DNA from: WJMT01 sp964445575
GTDB taxonomy: Bacteria; Acidobacteriota; Aminicenantia; Aminicenantales; Aminicenantaceae
Length of the DNA stretch: 64,000 nt
Assembly (NCBI GenBank): GCA_964445575.1
Contig: CAYULB010000002.1
Location: 46,416-110,415 of the forward strand
Direction: 5' to 3'
The notes under the pieces: model-generated
Database searches by the model: none
Seen by the model: the letters and a program-made list of their open reading frames with translations, nothing else
What the model was told of the DNA's origin: nothing
Made by a program: the position numbers and the translations under genes
Shown here: piece after piece, positions 26,704-35,759 of the stretch
Layout: each line of letters begins with the position of its first letter
How positions within the stretch are numbered: the stretch's first letter is position 1

Positions 26704-29520
26704 TTACCACTTGACTTTAAAACTCACTCTGGCTTGGCGGGGCTCCTGCCTTCCCCAAACCTGGCCAAAAAGGGGAATATCTTCTTTCACATAAGACACT
26801 GGTTTTTGACTGTTTAAAACATTGAGAACATCAATCCTCATGACAGTTTTCACAGGGGAAGAAAGACCTAAATTCTTCAGGACCATCTCTTTTTCTACTC
26901 CCAGGTCCAGGTAGTGATGGGGGGGTGTTTTTCTTGACCCTCTTGTTTCAGGAAAAGAATAATATCCACCGAAAAAAGGAACATAACCCAGTTTCTCCCA
27001 GTAATATCCGGAAATCCATTCAAAAGCCGCAGATACATGAATTCTGTAAGGGGCCATGAAGATAGCCAGGAGCTTAAAGTTGTGGTCCACTGAATAGGGA
27101 AGCTTTCCATACCAGCCTTCATCCCCTATTCCTCTTCCTCCCAATCCTCCCAGCGCCCAGTCATAGTATTCCTTGATTTCGCTCAATTCAGGAATGTCAG
27201 GAATAAATATGTGATTTCCGAACAAGCCCAAATAATTGGTGCTTCCTTCCTCCTGAGACCAGGAGCCGGTTTCTGACTGGCCGGGATTGGTTCCTCTTGC
27301 TAAAGAATGGCTGTAAGAAGCATTGAGAAAAAAGTTTGAACCGATTCTCCCGTTCAGCTCGAATTCCAAACCTGAATAATCTCTCCTTTTATGCTCAAAA
27401 TTATCAAATAAAAATTTGTACTGATTTTCCGGGTCAAAAACAGCCAGAACTTCTAAAAGGTCATCCGCTTTTGACTTTATGTAGCGAGCTGAAAAAGCCC
27501 AGTTGTGCCCGATTCTTCTGTCATATTCCACCAGGTAGCGGGTGAGAAAATTCGGCTTTATCCCGGAGGCAATTTCAAAAGGCTGGGACTTCTGCTCATT
27601 TTCAAAGGTCCAATTGGCAGGGTCATGCAGCTCGCTTTGGTCCGGATTCACTCCTCCTTGCCACCGGTATGTCCTGAACATCAGTCCCGCTCCGGAGTTC
27701 AGAAGACCCAGCGGCATAGTGGTTATAACATCTGAAAATCTTCCCCACCCCAGTTTGAAGATATTTCGACTGTTCCCGGTAATATCCACGCTCAGGGACA
27801 AACGGGGAGACAGAAAATCACTGATTCCCCAGGAGAACAGTTTGCTCCCGGTATTGTCCAGACAGATTTGAGTTTGGCTCCTCAAACCAACCATAAACGA
27901 AAATCTATCCCACGCCACCTTATCAACAAAATAAACTCCTATTCCCCTGGAAGAATTGATAAAATCAAACACTCCGTATTCATAAAAAAAAGTGGGGGTT
28001 TTCTGGCTTTCCTCCCAAGAGCTGAAATAATACTTTGTCCCGCTGTCAAAATCATTTCCGGGGAAAATATCCTCATCTTTTCCGGTAAAATCAACCATAA
28101 ACTTTGAGGAAAAGTCATAATATTCCAAACCCACATTCATTTCATGCTTCCCGAAATTCTCAATGCGAAAATACTTGGTGAATTTCAGACTGAAATCAAG
28201 CCTGTTCTGATTGTCAGTGACTCTCCCATAAGAGTTATTGATATTCCTTCCCAGGTCTTCTATGTAGTACATGGAAGGCCCCAGGTTATTATCAACAGGA
28301 TAAGTCAGCTGGTCTCTGTCAATATATCCTAATCCAGCTTCCACCAAAGTTGAGGAATTCAATATCCCTCGATAATTGACTCGGATTATGTAATCAGTAA
28401 AGTCTTTTTTATCGAACAGTTCCGGGATCCCTATCCCTCCTTTTTGTCTTAAGCTCTTTTGATACACGCCTGTAGCAGAAAGATTATGGTTGACATTAAA
28501 AGCATAGGTCACTTTGGCAAACAGGTTATTAGACAGAGTGCTTTTCTGTCCTCCAGGAACAAACAAATAATCAATATGAGCATCACTGGTTTGGGCCGTA
28601 TCCGTGAATACATTATCTGATATAAAGAACCAGAGTTTATCTTTTACCAAAGGCCCCCCCAGATTCAAATACCAATTGTAGTCTGAGAAATAATCGGGTT
28701 GACTGATAACGGAAAGCTGCTCCTTTCGGGGAGACTGCAAATTTTTATCCATAAACACCAGTGAAAATTCTCCTGAGAGGTCATTGCTTCCTGTTTTTGT
28801 GACCATATTGATAATCCCGCCGTAGGCTGAGCCGTATTCTGGGCTAAACGAGTCAGATATCACCTGAATCTCTTCTATGGAATCAAAGTTAATCCGTATT
28901 CCTGAGCTTCTTAACCTCACTCCGCTTATACAAAGTCCGTCTACAATCCAGTTGTTTCCCTCCTGACCTTCACCGCGAAAACTGGGTTGCCCTTCCCCTG
29001 AAGTCCCTTTTCGGGTGTTCATCCTCACTCCTGTGACCCCTGGTGTAAATTTAACAGCATCCACTACAGTCCTGCTCTGTCCCGGAAGTTTTTCAAGGTC
29101 ACTGCTGTTCAGATAATAACTGGTGTCTGCTGAGGTTTTATCAATTAAAGGAGCAGAGGCGGTTACTGTGACAGCCTCTTCTAATTTTGAGGCTTTCAGA
29201 GTCACAGACATGTCTGTGACTCTTCCCAGCCGGACAATAACATTTTCCTGAATATGGGGTGTGTAACCCTGGAGATAAAAACTCATGGTGTATTCACCTA
29301 TGGGAAGAAGGGGAAATCGAAAATCTCCTTCCAAAGAAGAAATGACAGTCCGGATGCCCTGAAGATTTTTCCCTTCAATGGAAATCTCAACTCCGGGAAG
29401 GCCGTTCCCTACTGTATCCTGGACTTGTCCTTTGATTTCTCCTGTTTCACTGGAGAAAGCCGGATAGGCAAAACATAAAAATAAAATCAAGAGAAAAAAG
29501 AATAATTTTATTTTTTCCAT
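26704..29520 (-). CDS. TonB-dependent receptor with CarboxypepD_reg domain
   Basis: 938 aa from the ATG at 29520 (AGAGGG upstream). Signal peptide KLFFFLLILFLCFAYPAFS, a carboxypeptidase regulatory-like beta domain (about 25-110, GEIKGQVQDTVGNGLPGVEI), a plug (about 120-240, DLEKLPGQSRTVVDAVKFTPGV) and a large beta barrel ending in RVSFKVKW with a C-terminal aromatic, as outer-membrane proteins do. This Oar/SusC-like class imports oligomers or peptides. No SusD partner or adjacent hydrolase exists to reveal the substrate. It converges on the GRE gene with an 8-bp gap. Confidence 0.9.
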   Translation of the reverse strand: MEKIKLFFFLLILFLCFAYPAFSSETGEIKGQVQDTVGNGLPGVEISIEGKNLQGIRTVISSLEGDFRFPLLPIGEYTMSFYLQGYTPHIQENVIVRLGRVTDMSVTLKASKLEEAVTVTASAPLIDKTSADTSYYLNSSDLEKLPGQSRTVVDAVKFTPGVTGVRMNTRKGTSGEGQPSFRGEGQEGNNWIVDGLCISGVRLRSSGIRINFDSIEEIQVISDSFSPEYGSAYGGIINMVTKTGSNDLSGEFSLVFMDKNLQSPRKEQLSVISQPDYFSDYNWYLNLGGPLVKDKLWFFISDNVFTDTAQTSDAHIDYLFVPGGQKSTLSNNLFAKVTYAFNVNHNLSATGVYQKSLRQKGGIGIPELFDKKDFTDYIIRVNYRGILNSSTLVEAGLGYIDRDQLTYPVDNNLGPSMYYIEDLGRNINNSYGRVTDNQNRLDFSLKFTKYFRIENFGKHEMNVGLEYYDFSSKFMVDFTGKDEDIFPGNDFDSGTKYYFSSWEESQKTPTFFYEYGVFDFINSSRGIGVYFVDKVAWDRFSFMVGLRSQTQICLDNTGSKLFSWGISDFLSPRLSLSVDITGNSRNIFKLGWGRFSDVITTMPLGLLNSGAGLMFRTYRWQGGVNPDQSELHDPANWTFENEQKSQPFEIASGIKPNFLTRYLVEYDRRIGHNWAFSARYIKSKADDLLEVLAVFDPENQYKFLFDNFEHKRRDYSGLEFELNGRIGSNFFLNASYSHSLARGTNPGQSETGSWSQEEGSTNYLGLFGNHIFIPDIPELSEIKEYYDWALGGLGGRGIGDEGWYGKLPYSVDHNFKLLAIFMAPYRIHVSAAFEWISGYYWEKLGYVPFFGGYYSFPETRGSRKTPPHHYLDLGVEKEMVLKNLGLSSPVKTVMRIDVLNVLNSQKPVSYVKEDIPLFGQVWGRQEPRQARVSFKVKW

Positions 29521-29717
29521 GTGGCCCTCTAAAAATATCTTACTCATACACCCCTTTTAGGTTAATCCTTGTCTTTTCAAACACTGAAATTCCCTTCATC
29601 TTATAGCATAGGGAACCCCTGATGTCAAAACAGAAGAGACACATCTCTCCCTGAGGGTTGACATTCAAACACAAATAAGTTATAAATTTTGTACCTTGAG
29701 ACAAGGAGGTGAAATTA

Positions 29718-29927
29718 TTGGCTTTTGTAGTAGTCGAAGAAGGCGAAAAAATCGAAGCTGCTTTGAGAAAATTTAAACGGAGAGTACAGCAAGAATCAAT
29801 AATAAAAGAAATCAAAAAACACTCTGTATACATAAAACCCGGCGAAAAAAGACGGATGAAAGAGGCTCAGGCAAGAAAAAGGATGAGAAGGCGCCTGCGA
29901 AGAGATCGTCAAAACAATTATTATTAA
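29718..29927 (+). CDS. rpsU: 30S ribosomal protein S21
   Basis: 69 aa: AFVVVEEGEKIEAALRKFKR is the S21 signature and the tail is very basic (KRMRRRLRRDRQ). The start is TTG at 29718, because a perfect aaggaggt lies 7 nt before it. The GTG at 29709 overlaps that site and cannot be the start. Unlike E. coli, it is followed by lipA rather than dnaG. Confidence 0.92.
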   Translation: MAFVVVEEGEKIEAALRKFKRRVQQESIIKEIKKHSVYIKPGEKRRMKEAQARKRMRRRLRRDRQNNYY

Positions 29928-29983
29928 TTCCTCTGTTATTATCCAAGGTTTTTCCTCTCAATTCAAACGAACAAAAGAAATAA

Positions 29984-30868
29984 GTGGAAACCCCAGAGAC
30001 AGAAGCAAAAGTGAAAAAACCTTCGTGGCTGAAGGTAAAACTTCCCACACACAACAACTTCTTTAAAGTTTCTGACTTATTGAAAAAAAAAGGGCTCTGC
30101 ACTATCTGTCAGAGTGCAAAATGTCCCAATATTTCAGAGTGCTGGTCTAAAAAGACTGCAACATTCCTGATTATGGGAGAGGTATGCACCAGAAACTGCA
30201 GATTCTGTGCAGTCCAATCAGGAAAACCAAGGAACCTATCTCCCAAAGAACCTTTTCGAGTAGCTGAAGCCGTCAAATCTATGGGACTAAAATACGCTGT
30301 AGTCACCTCTGTTACCCGAGACGACCTCAAAGACGGAGGAGCCTCTTTTTTTGCTCAGACAGTCAACGCCATTAAAGAAATTTCTCCTGATACAAAAGTA
30401 GAGGCTCTTATTCCAGATTTTAAAGGCAGCACAGAAGCCCTGAAAACAGTGATTGAAAGCGGGCCTTCGGTCCTAAACCACAATCTTGAAGTGCCTTACA
30501 TTCTATATTCACACATAAACCGGGAATCCAAAAATTATTTTCGTTCTTTGAAAGTACTCCGGGAGGCCAAAAAAATGGGAGTTTACACAAAGTCAGGAAT
30601 CATGATCGGTCTCGGAGAAAATCACCAACACATCCTTCAGACATTCAAAGACCTGAGGAGGATATCCTGTGACCTTTTGACTGTCGGACAGTATTTAAAA
30701 GCAGCAAAATCAAACGTTCCGGTTGAGAAATATTACAGTCTGAATGAATTCCAATATTTGAAAAATGAAGCCTTAAAAATGGGCTTTAAAAAGGTTGAAT
30801 CTGGTCCCTTGGTGAGAAGCTCCTATAAAGCCCACCATCTTTATAACAGTTTGAGTCAAGAAAACTGA
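29984..30868 (+). CDS. lipA: Lipoyl synthase
   Basis: 294 aa radical SAM enzyme that inserts two sulfurs into octanoyl groups on lipoyl domains. The auxiliary cluster motif C-x4-C-x5-C is in CQSAKCPNISEC and the SAM cluster is CTRNCRFC. The C-terminal RSSY gives the serine ligand of the auxiliary cluster. Start GTG at 29984. LipB is not nearby. It is followed 1 bp later by a phosphoesterase gene. Confidence 0.95.
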   Translation: METPETEAKVKKPSWLKVKLPTHNNFFKVSDLLKKKGLCTICQSAKCPNISECWSKKTATFLIMGEVCTRNCRFCAVQSGKPRNLSPKEPFRVAEAVKSMGLKYAVVTSVTRDDLKDGGASFFAQTVNAIKEISPDTKVEALIPDFKGSTEALKTVIESGPSVLNHNLEVPYILYSHINRESKNYFRSLKVLREAKKMGVYTKSGIMIGLGENHQHILQTFKDLRRISCDLLTVGQYLKAAKSNVPVEKYYSLNEFQYLKNEALKMGFKKVESGPLVRSSYKAHHLYNSLSQEN

Positions 30869-30869
30869 A

Positions 30870-31610
30870 ATGCGCTATTTAATATTCACGGATATCCATG
30901 GAAACCTGGAAGCCCTCATCTCTGTGCTGGAATTTGCCAAAAAAAAGAGTATCGAGCACTACCTGTTTTTGGGAGACCTGGTGGGTTATGGAGCAGATCC
31001 CGGAGAGGTCATTCATAAAATACAAAATATCAAATCAATTTCTATGATCAGAGGAAATCATGATAAAGCCGTGGCCAATATTAATACTCTGGAAGGTTTT
31101 AATTCCATAGCTGCTGCAGCTATCGTGTGGACCCGGGGAAACCTGTCTGATGAGAATATGAATTTCCTCGCTCAGCTGCAAAAAGGGCCTCTCATCGTTC
31201 ATAAAGACATTACCATTTGTCACGGAGCTCCCTTTGATGAAGACTATTACATATTCGGAGAAATGGACGCAGCAGAAGCCTTCAACTATCTGGAAACTCC
31301 AGTCACCTTTTTCGGACACACTCACCTTCCGTTTGTCTATTCCCTAAAGAACGGTCTGGTCAAAGGGACTTATATATCTGGAAAAACCAACGAGATTGAA
31401 TTAAAAACAGACAGTAAATACCTTATAAATCCGGGCTCTGTGGGACAGCCCAGAGATAGAAATACCCTGGCAGCTTGTGCCGTGTACCAGTCTGACCATA
31501 ATAAGATTAATTTTTACAGATTGGAATATGACGTAAAAAAAGCCCAGGAAAAAATCAGGGATGCGGGACTCCCACGGTCTCTGGCTGATAGACTTTCAAT
31601 TGGTGTTTAA
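30870..31610 (+). CDS. Calcineurin-like metallophosphoesterase
   Basis: 246 aa with all five motifs: FTDIHGN (DxH), GDLVGYG, RGNHD, CHGAP and GHTH, ligands for two metals. This YfcE/MJ0936-like class hydrolyses phosphodiesters or phosphoproteins in the cytoplasm. Its partner is unknown. It is packed between lipA and ogt with 1- and 3-bp gaps, so it is part of one operon. Confidence 0.9.
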   Translation: MRYLIFTDIHGNLEALISVLEFAKKKSIEHYLFLGDLVGYGADPGEVIHKIQNIKSISMIRGNHDKAVANINTLEGFNSIAAAAIVWTRGNLSDENMNFLAQLQKGPLIVHKDITICHGAPFDEDYYIFGEMDAAEAFNYLETPVTFFGHTHLPFVYSLKNGLVKGTYISGKTNEIELKTDSKYLINPGSVGQPRDRNTLAACAVYQSDHNKINFYRLEYDVKKAQEKIRDAGLPRSLADRLSIGV

Positions 31611-31613
31611 AAA

Positions 31614-32126
31614 GTGACTTGGAACTATAATTTGATTTTTTTTGAAAAAGGGTGTCTTCTCCTGGTCAAAAATGAAAAAGGCCTTAATAAAATTAAATTC
31701 CTTAAAAACAGAGACCAGGCTGATTTTGTACTGAACGAATATAAAAGATCAAATATTAATATTAGCTTTAAAAAACAGGCTTTTGAACATGAAGAAAGCC
31801 TCTTCAGAGATTACTTCCAGGGCAAAACTGTGGATTTCTCTTCATTAAAACTGGATTTTTCAGCGGGAACTCCTTTTCAAAAAAAAATCTGGCGAACAGC
31901 ACATAAAATTCCTTACGGCCGCACAGAAACGTATAAGTCCCTCGCTCACAAGATAAATCATAAAGGATACCGAAGCGTGGGAGGAGCACTGGGAAAAAAT
32001 CCTTTCCTCATTGCTGTACCCTGCCATAGAGTCATAAGCACTGACGGCACTCTAGGGGGATTCGGAGCTGGGTTGGAACTGAAAAGATATCTCCTCCGCC
32101 TTGAACGGAACACAAGCCATATCTGA
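31614..32126 (+). CDS. ogt: Methylated-DNA-protein-cysteine methyltransferase
   Basis: 170 aa. The acceptor motif PCHRVI (about 139-144) and the DNA-binding helix region TPFQKKIWRTAHKIPYGRTETY mark a suicidal O6-methylguanine repair protein. The N-terminal domain is the short Ogt type without Ada's extra parts. Start GTG at 31614, 3 bp past the phosphoesterase stop. Confidence 0.93.
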   Translation: MTWNYNLIFFEKGCLLLVKNEKGLNKIKFLKNRDQADFVLNEYKRSNINISFKKQAFEHEESLFRDYFQGKTVDFSSLKLDFSAGTPFQKKIWRTAHKIPYGRTETYKSLAHKINHKGYRSVGGALGKNPFLIAVPCHRVISTDGTLGGFGAGLELKRYLLRLERNTSHI

Positions 32127-32139
32127 ATTTCACTATATT

Positions 32140-32994
32140 TTATGAATCCTCTAAAGAGGGATTGGCATAGCAGTATAAGCACGCGTGCGGACAGCTCTGC
32201 TTATAACTCCCAATATCTATAGATTCAGTACATTGGCATTCCTTTCTCTGGCTTTTATCTTTTTTTAAAGAAACAGGCTCATTTCTAGGATGAAGCCTTT
32301 GCAAAAGCGATCCGTCTATGCACGAAGAAGGCTTAATCCCGTCAACTGCAGTTAAAAAGTCCTGGCTGCAGGAATAGAGATTCAATCCCCATTTCTGTGC
32401 AGTTTGAACCAGATATTCGGCAGCCTTTAACTTTTTCTCCTGGGAAGGGTCTCTGTAATGGAAATCATGCTTGACAGCCCTTTTCTTTGATTTCCCGTAC
32501 CACTGCACAAAACTGAACCGGATATCTTTTATTCCTCTGGAACTCACTTCAGGCGCCAGTATTTCAAAAAATTGTATGTTGCTCTTAAGGGTCTCTTCCT
32601 CTTCCCAGTAAATCAAAGGGTCAAACCTGACAGAAATTCGATGAGGACTCCCTGTGATTTCAATCAATTCATCCAACTGGGGAAAGGCCTTCCCGGGTGG
32701 GGGAGATTTCTTTTCTATGTAAGTCCCTCCCAGGCCTGTTATGGTGAAGTGAACATAGAGCTGGTTATATTTTGACAAGTTTTGTAAGAGGTGGTTCCTG
32801 TCATGGATCAGATTCGAAAAATCCTTAGACCATAAGACCAGGGTATGGACTGTTTCCGGGCTTAAATTGACTGAATATTTATGACCAGAGGGACTGTAAA
32901 CCAAGACTCTTTCTTTTTGCAGGCTGTGACTCAGCCATTCTGAAAAAAAAGCAACCAGGTCACTCCTTCTCGAAGCACTGATAATCCGCTTCAT
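32140..32994 (-). CDS. DUF1848-family protein
   Basis: 284 aa from the ATG at 32994, where MKRIISASRRSDLVAFFSEWL matches the family's usual beginning. The longer frame to 33060 adds an unrelated leader. The C-terminus holds a cysteine cluster (CQCTES ... CPHACLYCYANP) suggesting a metal or Fe-S site with a CxxC-type arrangement similar to radical SAM proteins. The function of the family is not established. It converges on ogt. Confidence 0.8.
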   Translation of the reverse strand: MKRIISASRRSDLVAFFSEWLSHSLQKERVLVYSPSGHKYSVNLSPETVHTLVLWSKDFSNLIHDRNHLLQNLSKYNQLYVHFTITGLGGTYIEKKSPPPGKAFPQLDELIEITGSPHRISVRFDPLIYWEEEETLKSNIQFFEILAPEVSSRGIKDIRFSFVQWYGKSKKRAVKHDFHYRDPSQEKKLKAAEYLVQTAQKWGLNLYSCSQDFLTAVDGIKPSSCIDGSLLQRLHPRNEPVSLKKDKSQRKECQCTESIDIGSYKQSCPHACLYCYANPSLEDS

Positions 32995-33108
32995 TATAGC
33001 TTGACACCTGTTAGATGTGGATTTAGTATTGATCCTGGATGACATCCCATTATACACCATATTCTTTTTATGAACAGCCCGGAAACATAGAGAAAAAGAA
33101 AAATAAAA

Positions 33109-33831
33109 ATGGCAACCTTAAGAGCTGAAAATTTAAAAAAAAGCTACAACCAGCGACCCGTGGTGGAAGATGTATGTATGAAAGTTGAATCCCGTTCCAT
33201 TACAGGGCTTTTGGGAAGAAACGGTGCTGGGAAAACCACTACCTTTCGCATGATAACCGGCCTGACCGCTCCGGATAAAGGATCTATTTATCTGGATAAC
33301 GAGAAAATATCTCATCTTTCCACTTCCCAAAGGTCAGAAAAAGGAATCGTTTATCTTCCTCAGGAAAATTCCGTATTCATGAAGACTAACGTTGAAAACA
33401 ATCTCAAAATGATTCTTGAACTGAAAGGATACTCTAAGGGAGAACAGCAGAAAATAACAAAAGCCCTCCTTTCTGAACTGGGGCTCCTATCCCTGGCCAA
33501 ACAATCCGCTCACAGCCTCTCCGGAGGCGAAAGAAGAAGACTTGAAATCTGCCGCTCCCTAGCGATCAATCCAAAATTCCTGCTTCTGGATGAACCCTTT
33601 ACAGGGATAGATCCCCTGACCATAGTAGAGCTTCAGAAAATATTAATGAATCTGAAAGAGAAGGGCATAGGAATCCTGCTGTCTGACCACAATGTAAGGG
33701 ATACCTTAAAAATTACAGACTATGCCTATGTTATAGACAATGGAAACATTCTGGTCGAAGGAACTCCGGAGAGAATCGCTTCAGACGAAAAGGCAAAACA
33801 AAAATTTCTGGGTGAAAATTTCAAGCTTTGA
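33109..33831 (+). CDS. lptB: LPS export ABC transporter ATPase LptB
   Basis: 240 aa ABC ATPase: Walker A LLGRNGAGKTTT (about 34-45), Q-loop YLPQENSVF (LptB-type), signature LSGGERRR, Walker B LLLDEPFTGID and switch LSDHNVRDTL. The ERRR after the signature and DHNV switch are typical of LptB, which powers LPS transport to the outer membrane with LptFG. The other lpt genes are absent from the window. Confidence 0.9.
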   Translation: MATLRAENLKKSYNQRPVVEDVCMKVESRSITGLLGRNGAGKTTTFRMITGLTAPDKGSIYLDNEKISHLSTSQRSEKGIVYLPQENSVFMKTNVENNLKMILELKGYSKGEQQKITKALLSELGLLSLAKQSAHSLSGGERRRLEICRSLAINPKFLLLDEPFTGIDPLTIVELQKILMNLKEKGIGILLSDHNVRDTLKITDYAYVIDNGNILVEGTPERIASDEKAKQKFLGENFKL

Positions 33832-33840
33832 CCTGGATTT

Positions 33841-34926
33841 TCATTCCTCATCAGAGAACACAAAGTCTCCGATGGTTTCCCCCAGAAAAAACAAGAAGAA
33901 AAACAAATAAACAGAAAGCAGTATAGCGAAAAAGGCCATGACTGCCAAAGTGGAGTTTGATATGAGCTGAAAAACAGTCCCAGAAGTCAGGTAGGAAGCA
34001 ATCCAGAGAGTGATAAACCACAATCCTCCGATAAACAACACATCAAATATCCGTGACTTAATCCAGGAAGATATTTTAATAGAAGGTTTTTCAAACAGTT
34101 TTACTTTATCTCTTTTTTCTCCTGGTCTTTCTTCACCATAAAAAGGGAGTTCTTCCTGTTCATCTCCTTCTGTGAGCACTTGTTCTTCCTCCCGCTCACC
34201 AGCTTCAGTTTCTTCTTTCTCTATGCTTTCGGCTTCTTTCTCACTGGTTTCGAATCCTCCCAAAAAATCCTGTTCAATTTTTGATTCCTGTTTTTCTTCA
34301 AGCTCCTGTTCCTGCTTTTCTTCTAAAGTTTCAGCCCAGGGAGGAAGCTCCCCTTCTTCTTCCTCTATTTTTTCTTTGATCTTCTGACGCTCTTTCTTTA
34401 AAGAATCAAGAAAAGATTCTATTTCCTCCTTTTCTTTTTCCGATGAATCGAGTGCCCTTCTCAGGTCCTCAGTCTCTAAGGGAGGCTTTCCTTTTTTTTC
34501 TGCTTCTTCTTCCAGCTCTGTATCGGCAAACTCTTCTTCGGGAAGACCCTTGGTCTCCTTTACTGACTCCTCCTTTTTTATGTATGAATCCGTTTCTGTT
34601 TCCTCTTTTTCTGACTCTTCTGTTTTATCTTTCTTTTCTAGTTCTTCTTCCTCATCCCTTGAATCATCTCTTTTTTGCCGGGTTTTTATCTCTGCTTCCT
34701 CTTTGTCTTCTTGGTCTTCTTCCTCCAATTCTATGTCTTTATCCTCCTCTTCTTCTTCAATATCTGCTTCTTCCTGTTCCTCCTCATCTTCAATTATTTT
34801 TTCCCCGGGAATTTCTTCTTCTATCTCTTCATCTTCCGGAAATAAAAGCCTTGTGCCGCAGTTGGAGCAGTACTCTCCATTATCTTCTACAATCGCTTTG
34901 CAGTAGGGACACCTTTTGATAGCCAT
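33841..34926 (-). CDS. Zinc-ribbon, glutamate-rich membrane protein
   Basis: 361 aa in three parts: an N-terminal zinc ribbon (CPYC...CSNC, 6-23), a roughly 240-residue stretch very rich in Glu/Asp/Lys with little order, and two membrane helices near the C-terminus (VLFIGGLWFITLWIASYL; VMAFFAILLSVYLFFFLFF). RIFDVLF plus GETIGDFVF vaguely recall the RDD family. The acidic middle may bind basic partners or metal. It converges on lptB with a 9-bp gap. Function unknown. Confidence 0.6.
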   Translation of the reverse strand: MAIKRCPYCKAIVEDNGEYCSNCGTRLLFPEDEEIEEEIPGEKIIEDEEEQEEADIEEEEEDKDIELEEEDQEDKEEAEIKTRQKRDDSRDEEEELEKKDKTEESEKEETETDSYIKKEESVKETKGLPEEEFADTELEEEAEKKGKPPLETEDLRRALDSSEKEKEEIESFLDSLKKERQKIKEKIEEEEGELPPWAETLEEKQEQELEEKQESKIEQDFLGGFETSEKEAESIEKEETEAGEREEEQVLTEGDEQEELPFYGEERPGEKRDKVKLFEKPSIKISSWIKSRIFDVLFIGGLWFITLWIASYLTSGTVFQLISNSTLAVMAFFAILLSVYLFFFLFFLGETIGDFVFSDEE

Positions 34927-34980
34927 TGTTCTTTCTATTTATAAATCGAAAAAAAAATATTGTCAATCAAAGTATCATAC

Positions 34981-35577
34981 CTATTTTCCCTTTCTGAAAG
35001 ATTTGAAGGGTCCGTGGAAGGTGTTTACTTTAGACATTCTTCCAAAAGGAAATCCTCCTCTGCTCACCAACCGGACGTCTTCCAGAGTAAAAAAGGCTTT
35101 CGGATTGAATTCTCTCAATATTTTTATGACTTCTTCATAATCGCATCTGCGGATAACCATAAAAATAATGCTGACTTCTCCCTGCTTTCCTTCAGCAACC
35201 ACTTTGGTTACCGGATAACCTTTGTCTCTTAAAATCTCAATCAATTGAGTGGCATCCATCCGGGTGATGACCCGTAAAACAGCATTTCCCACTGCCAGTT
35301 TCTCTTCAATGCAGATGCCGATGTAGGTCCCTGCTGAAAATCCCAATCCATAGGCTATGTATCCAGCTACATTGTTTAAGTTGGCTATGATGGTGTTTAT
35401 AGCCAGCAGCCATATAATGACTTCAAAAAAGCCGACAGCCGGAGCAAGATACTTGAGCCTTTTGGATACAAACAATATCCGTATGGTTGCCAGGCTTACG
35501 TCAAATATTCGGGACAGAAATATCAAAAGCGGTAATATCGCCCATTTGAACAATTCAGAGCTTATGAATGATTCCAT
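34981..35577 (-). CDS. UPF0316/DUF2179-family membrane protein
   Basis: 198 aa from the ATG at 35577 (GGAAGGAGAG upstream). Three N-terminal membrane helices (about 8-85) are followed by a cytosolic DUF2179 domain (about 105-180, GYPVTKVVAEGKQGEVSIIF and YEEVIKILREFNPKAFFTLEDVR). The family's function is unknown. A longer frame to 35670 exists but lacks a start with a ribosome site. Confidence 0.8.
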   Translation of the reverse strand: MESFISSELFKWAILPLLIFLSRIFDVSLATIRILFVSKRLKYLAPAVGFFEVIIWLLAINTIIANLNNVAGYIAYGLGFSAGTYIGICIEEKLAVGNAVLRVITRMDATQLIEILRDKGYPVTKVVAEGKQGEVSIIFMVIRRCDYEEVIKILREFNPKAFFTLEDVRLVSRGGFPFGRMSKVNTFHGPFKSFRKGK

Positions 35578-35759
35578 TGTGATTGATTTCTCTCCTTCCA
35601 GGGATATGATATAAAATATGTTCAATATATTATATGAAATACAGAGCAATAAAAAAACAACTCCCCACAAAAATTATCTTTGGGTGTTTCAGAGTTTTTG
35701 TTATATTGGAAATAACGGTTTCTTTAAAGAATAACCGGAGGTGAGGAAAGGAGGAAAAA

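Noticed and set aside
34443..34919. Long plus-strand ORFs opposite the acidic zinc-ribbon gene
   Set aside because: Leu/Ser-rich shadows caused by the Glu-codon bias of the real gene on the other strand.
35700..35759. Mg2+ riboswitch before corA
   Set aside because: Only a short palindromic stem is present; no M-box or ykoK-like structure fits in 90 bp.
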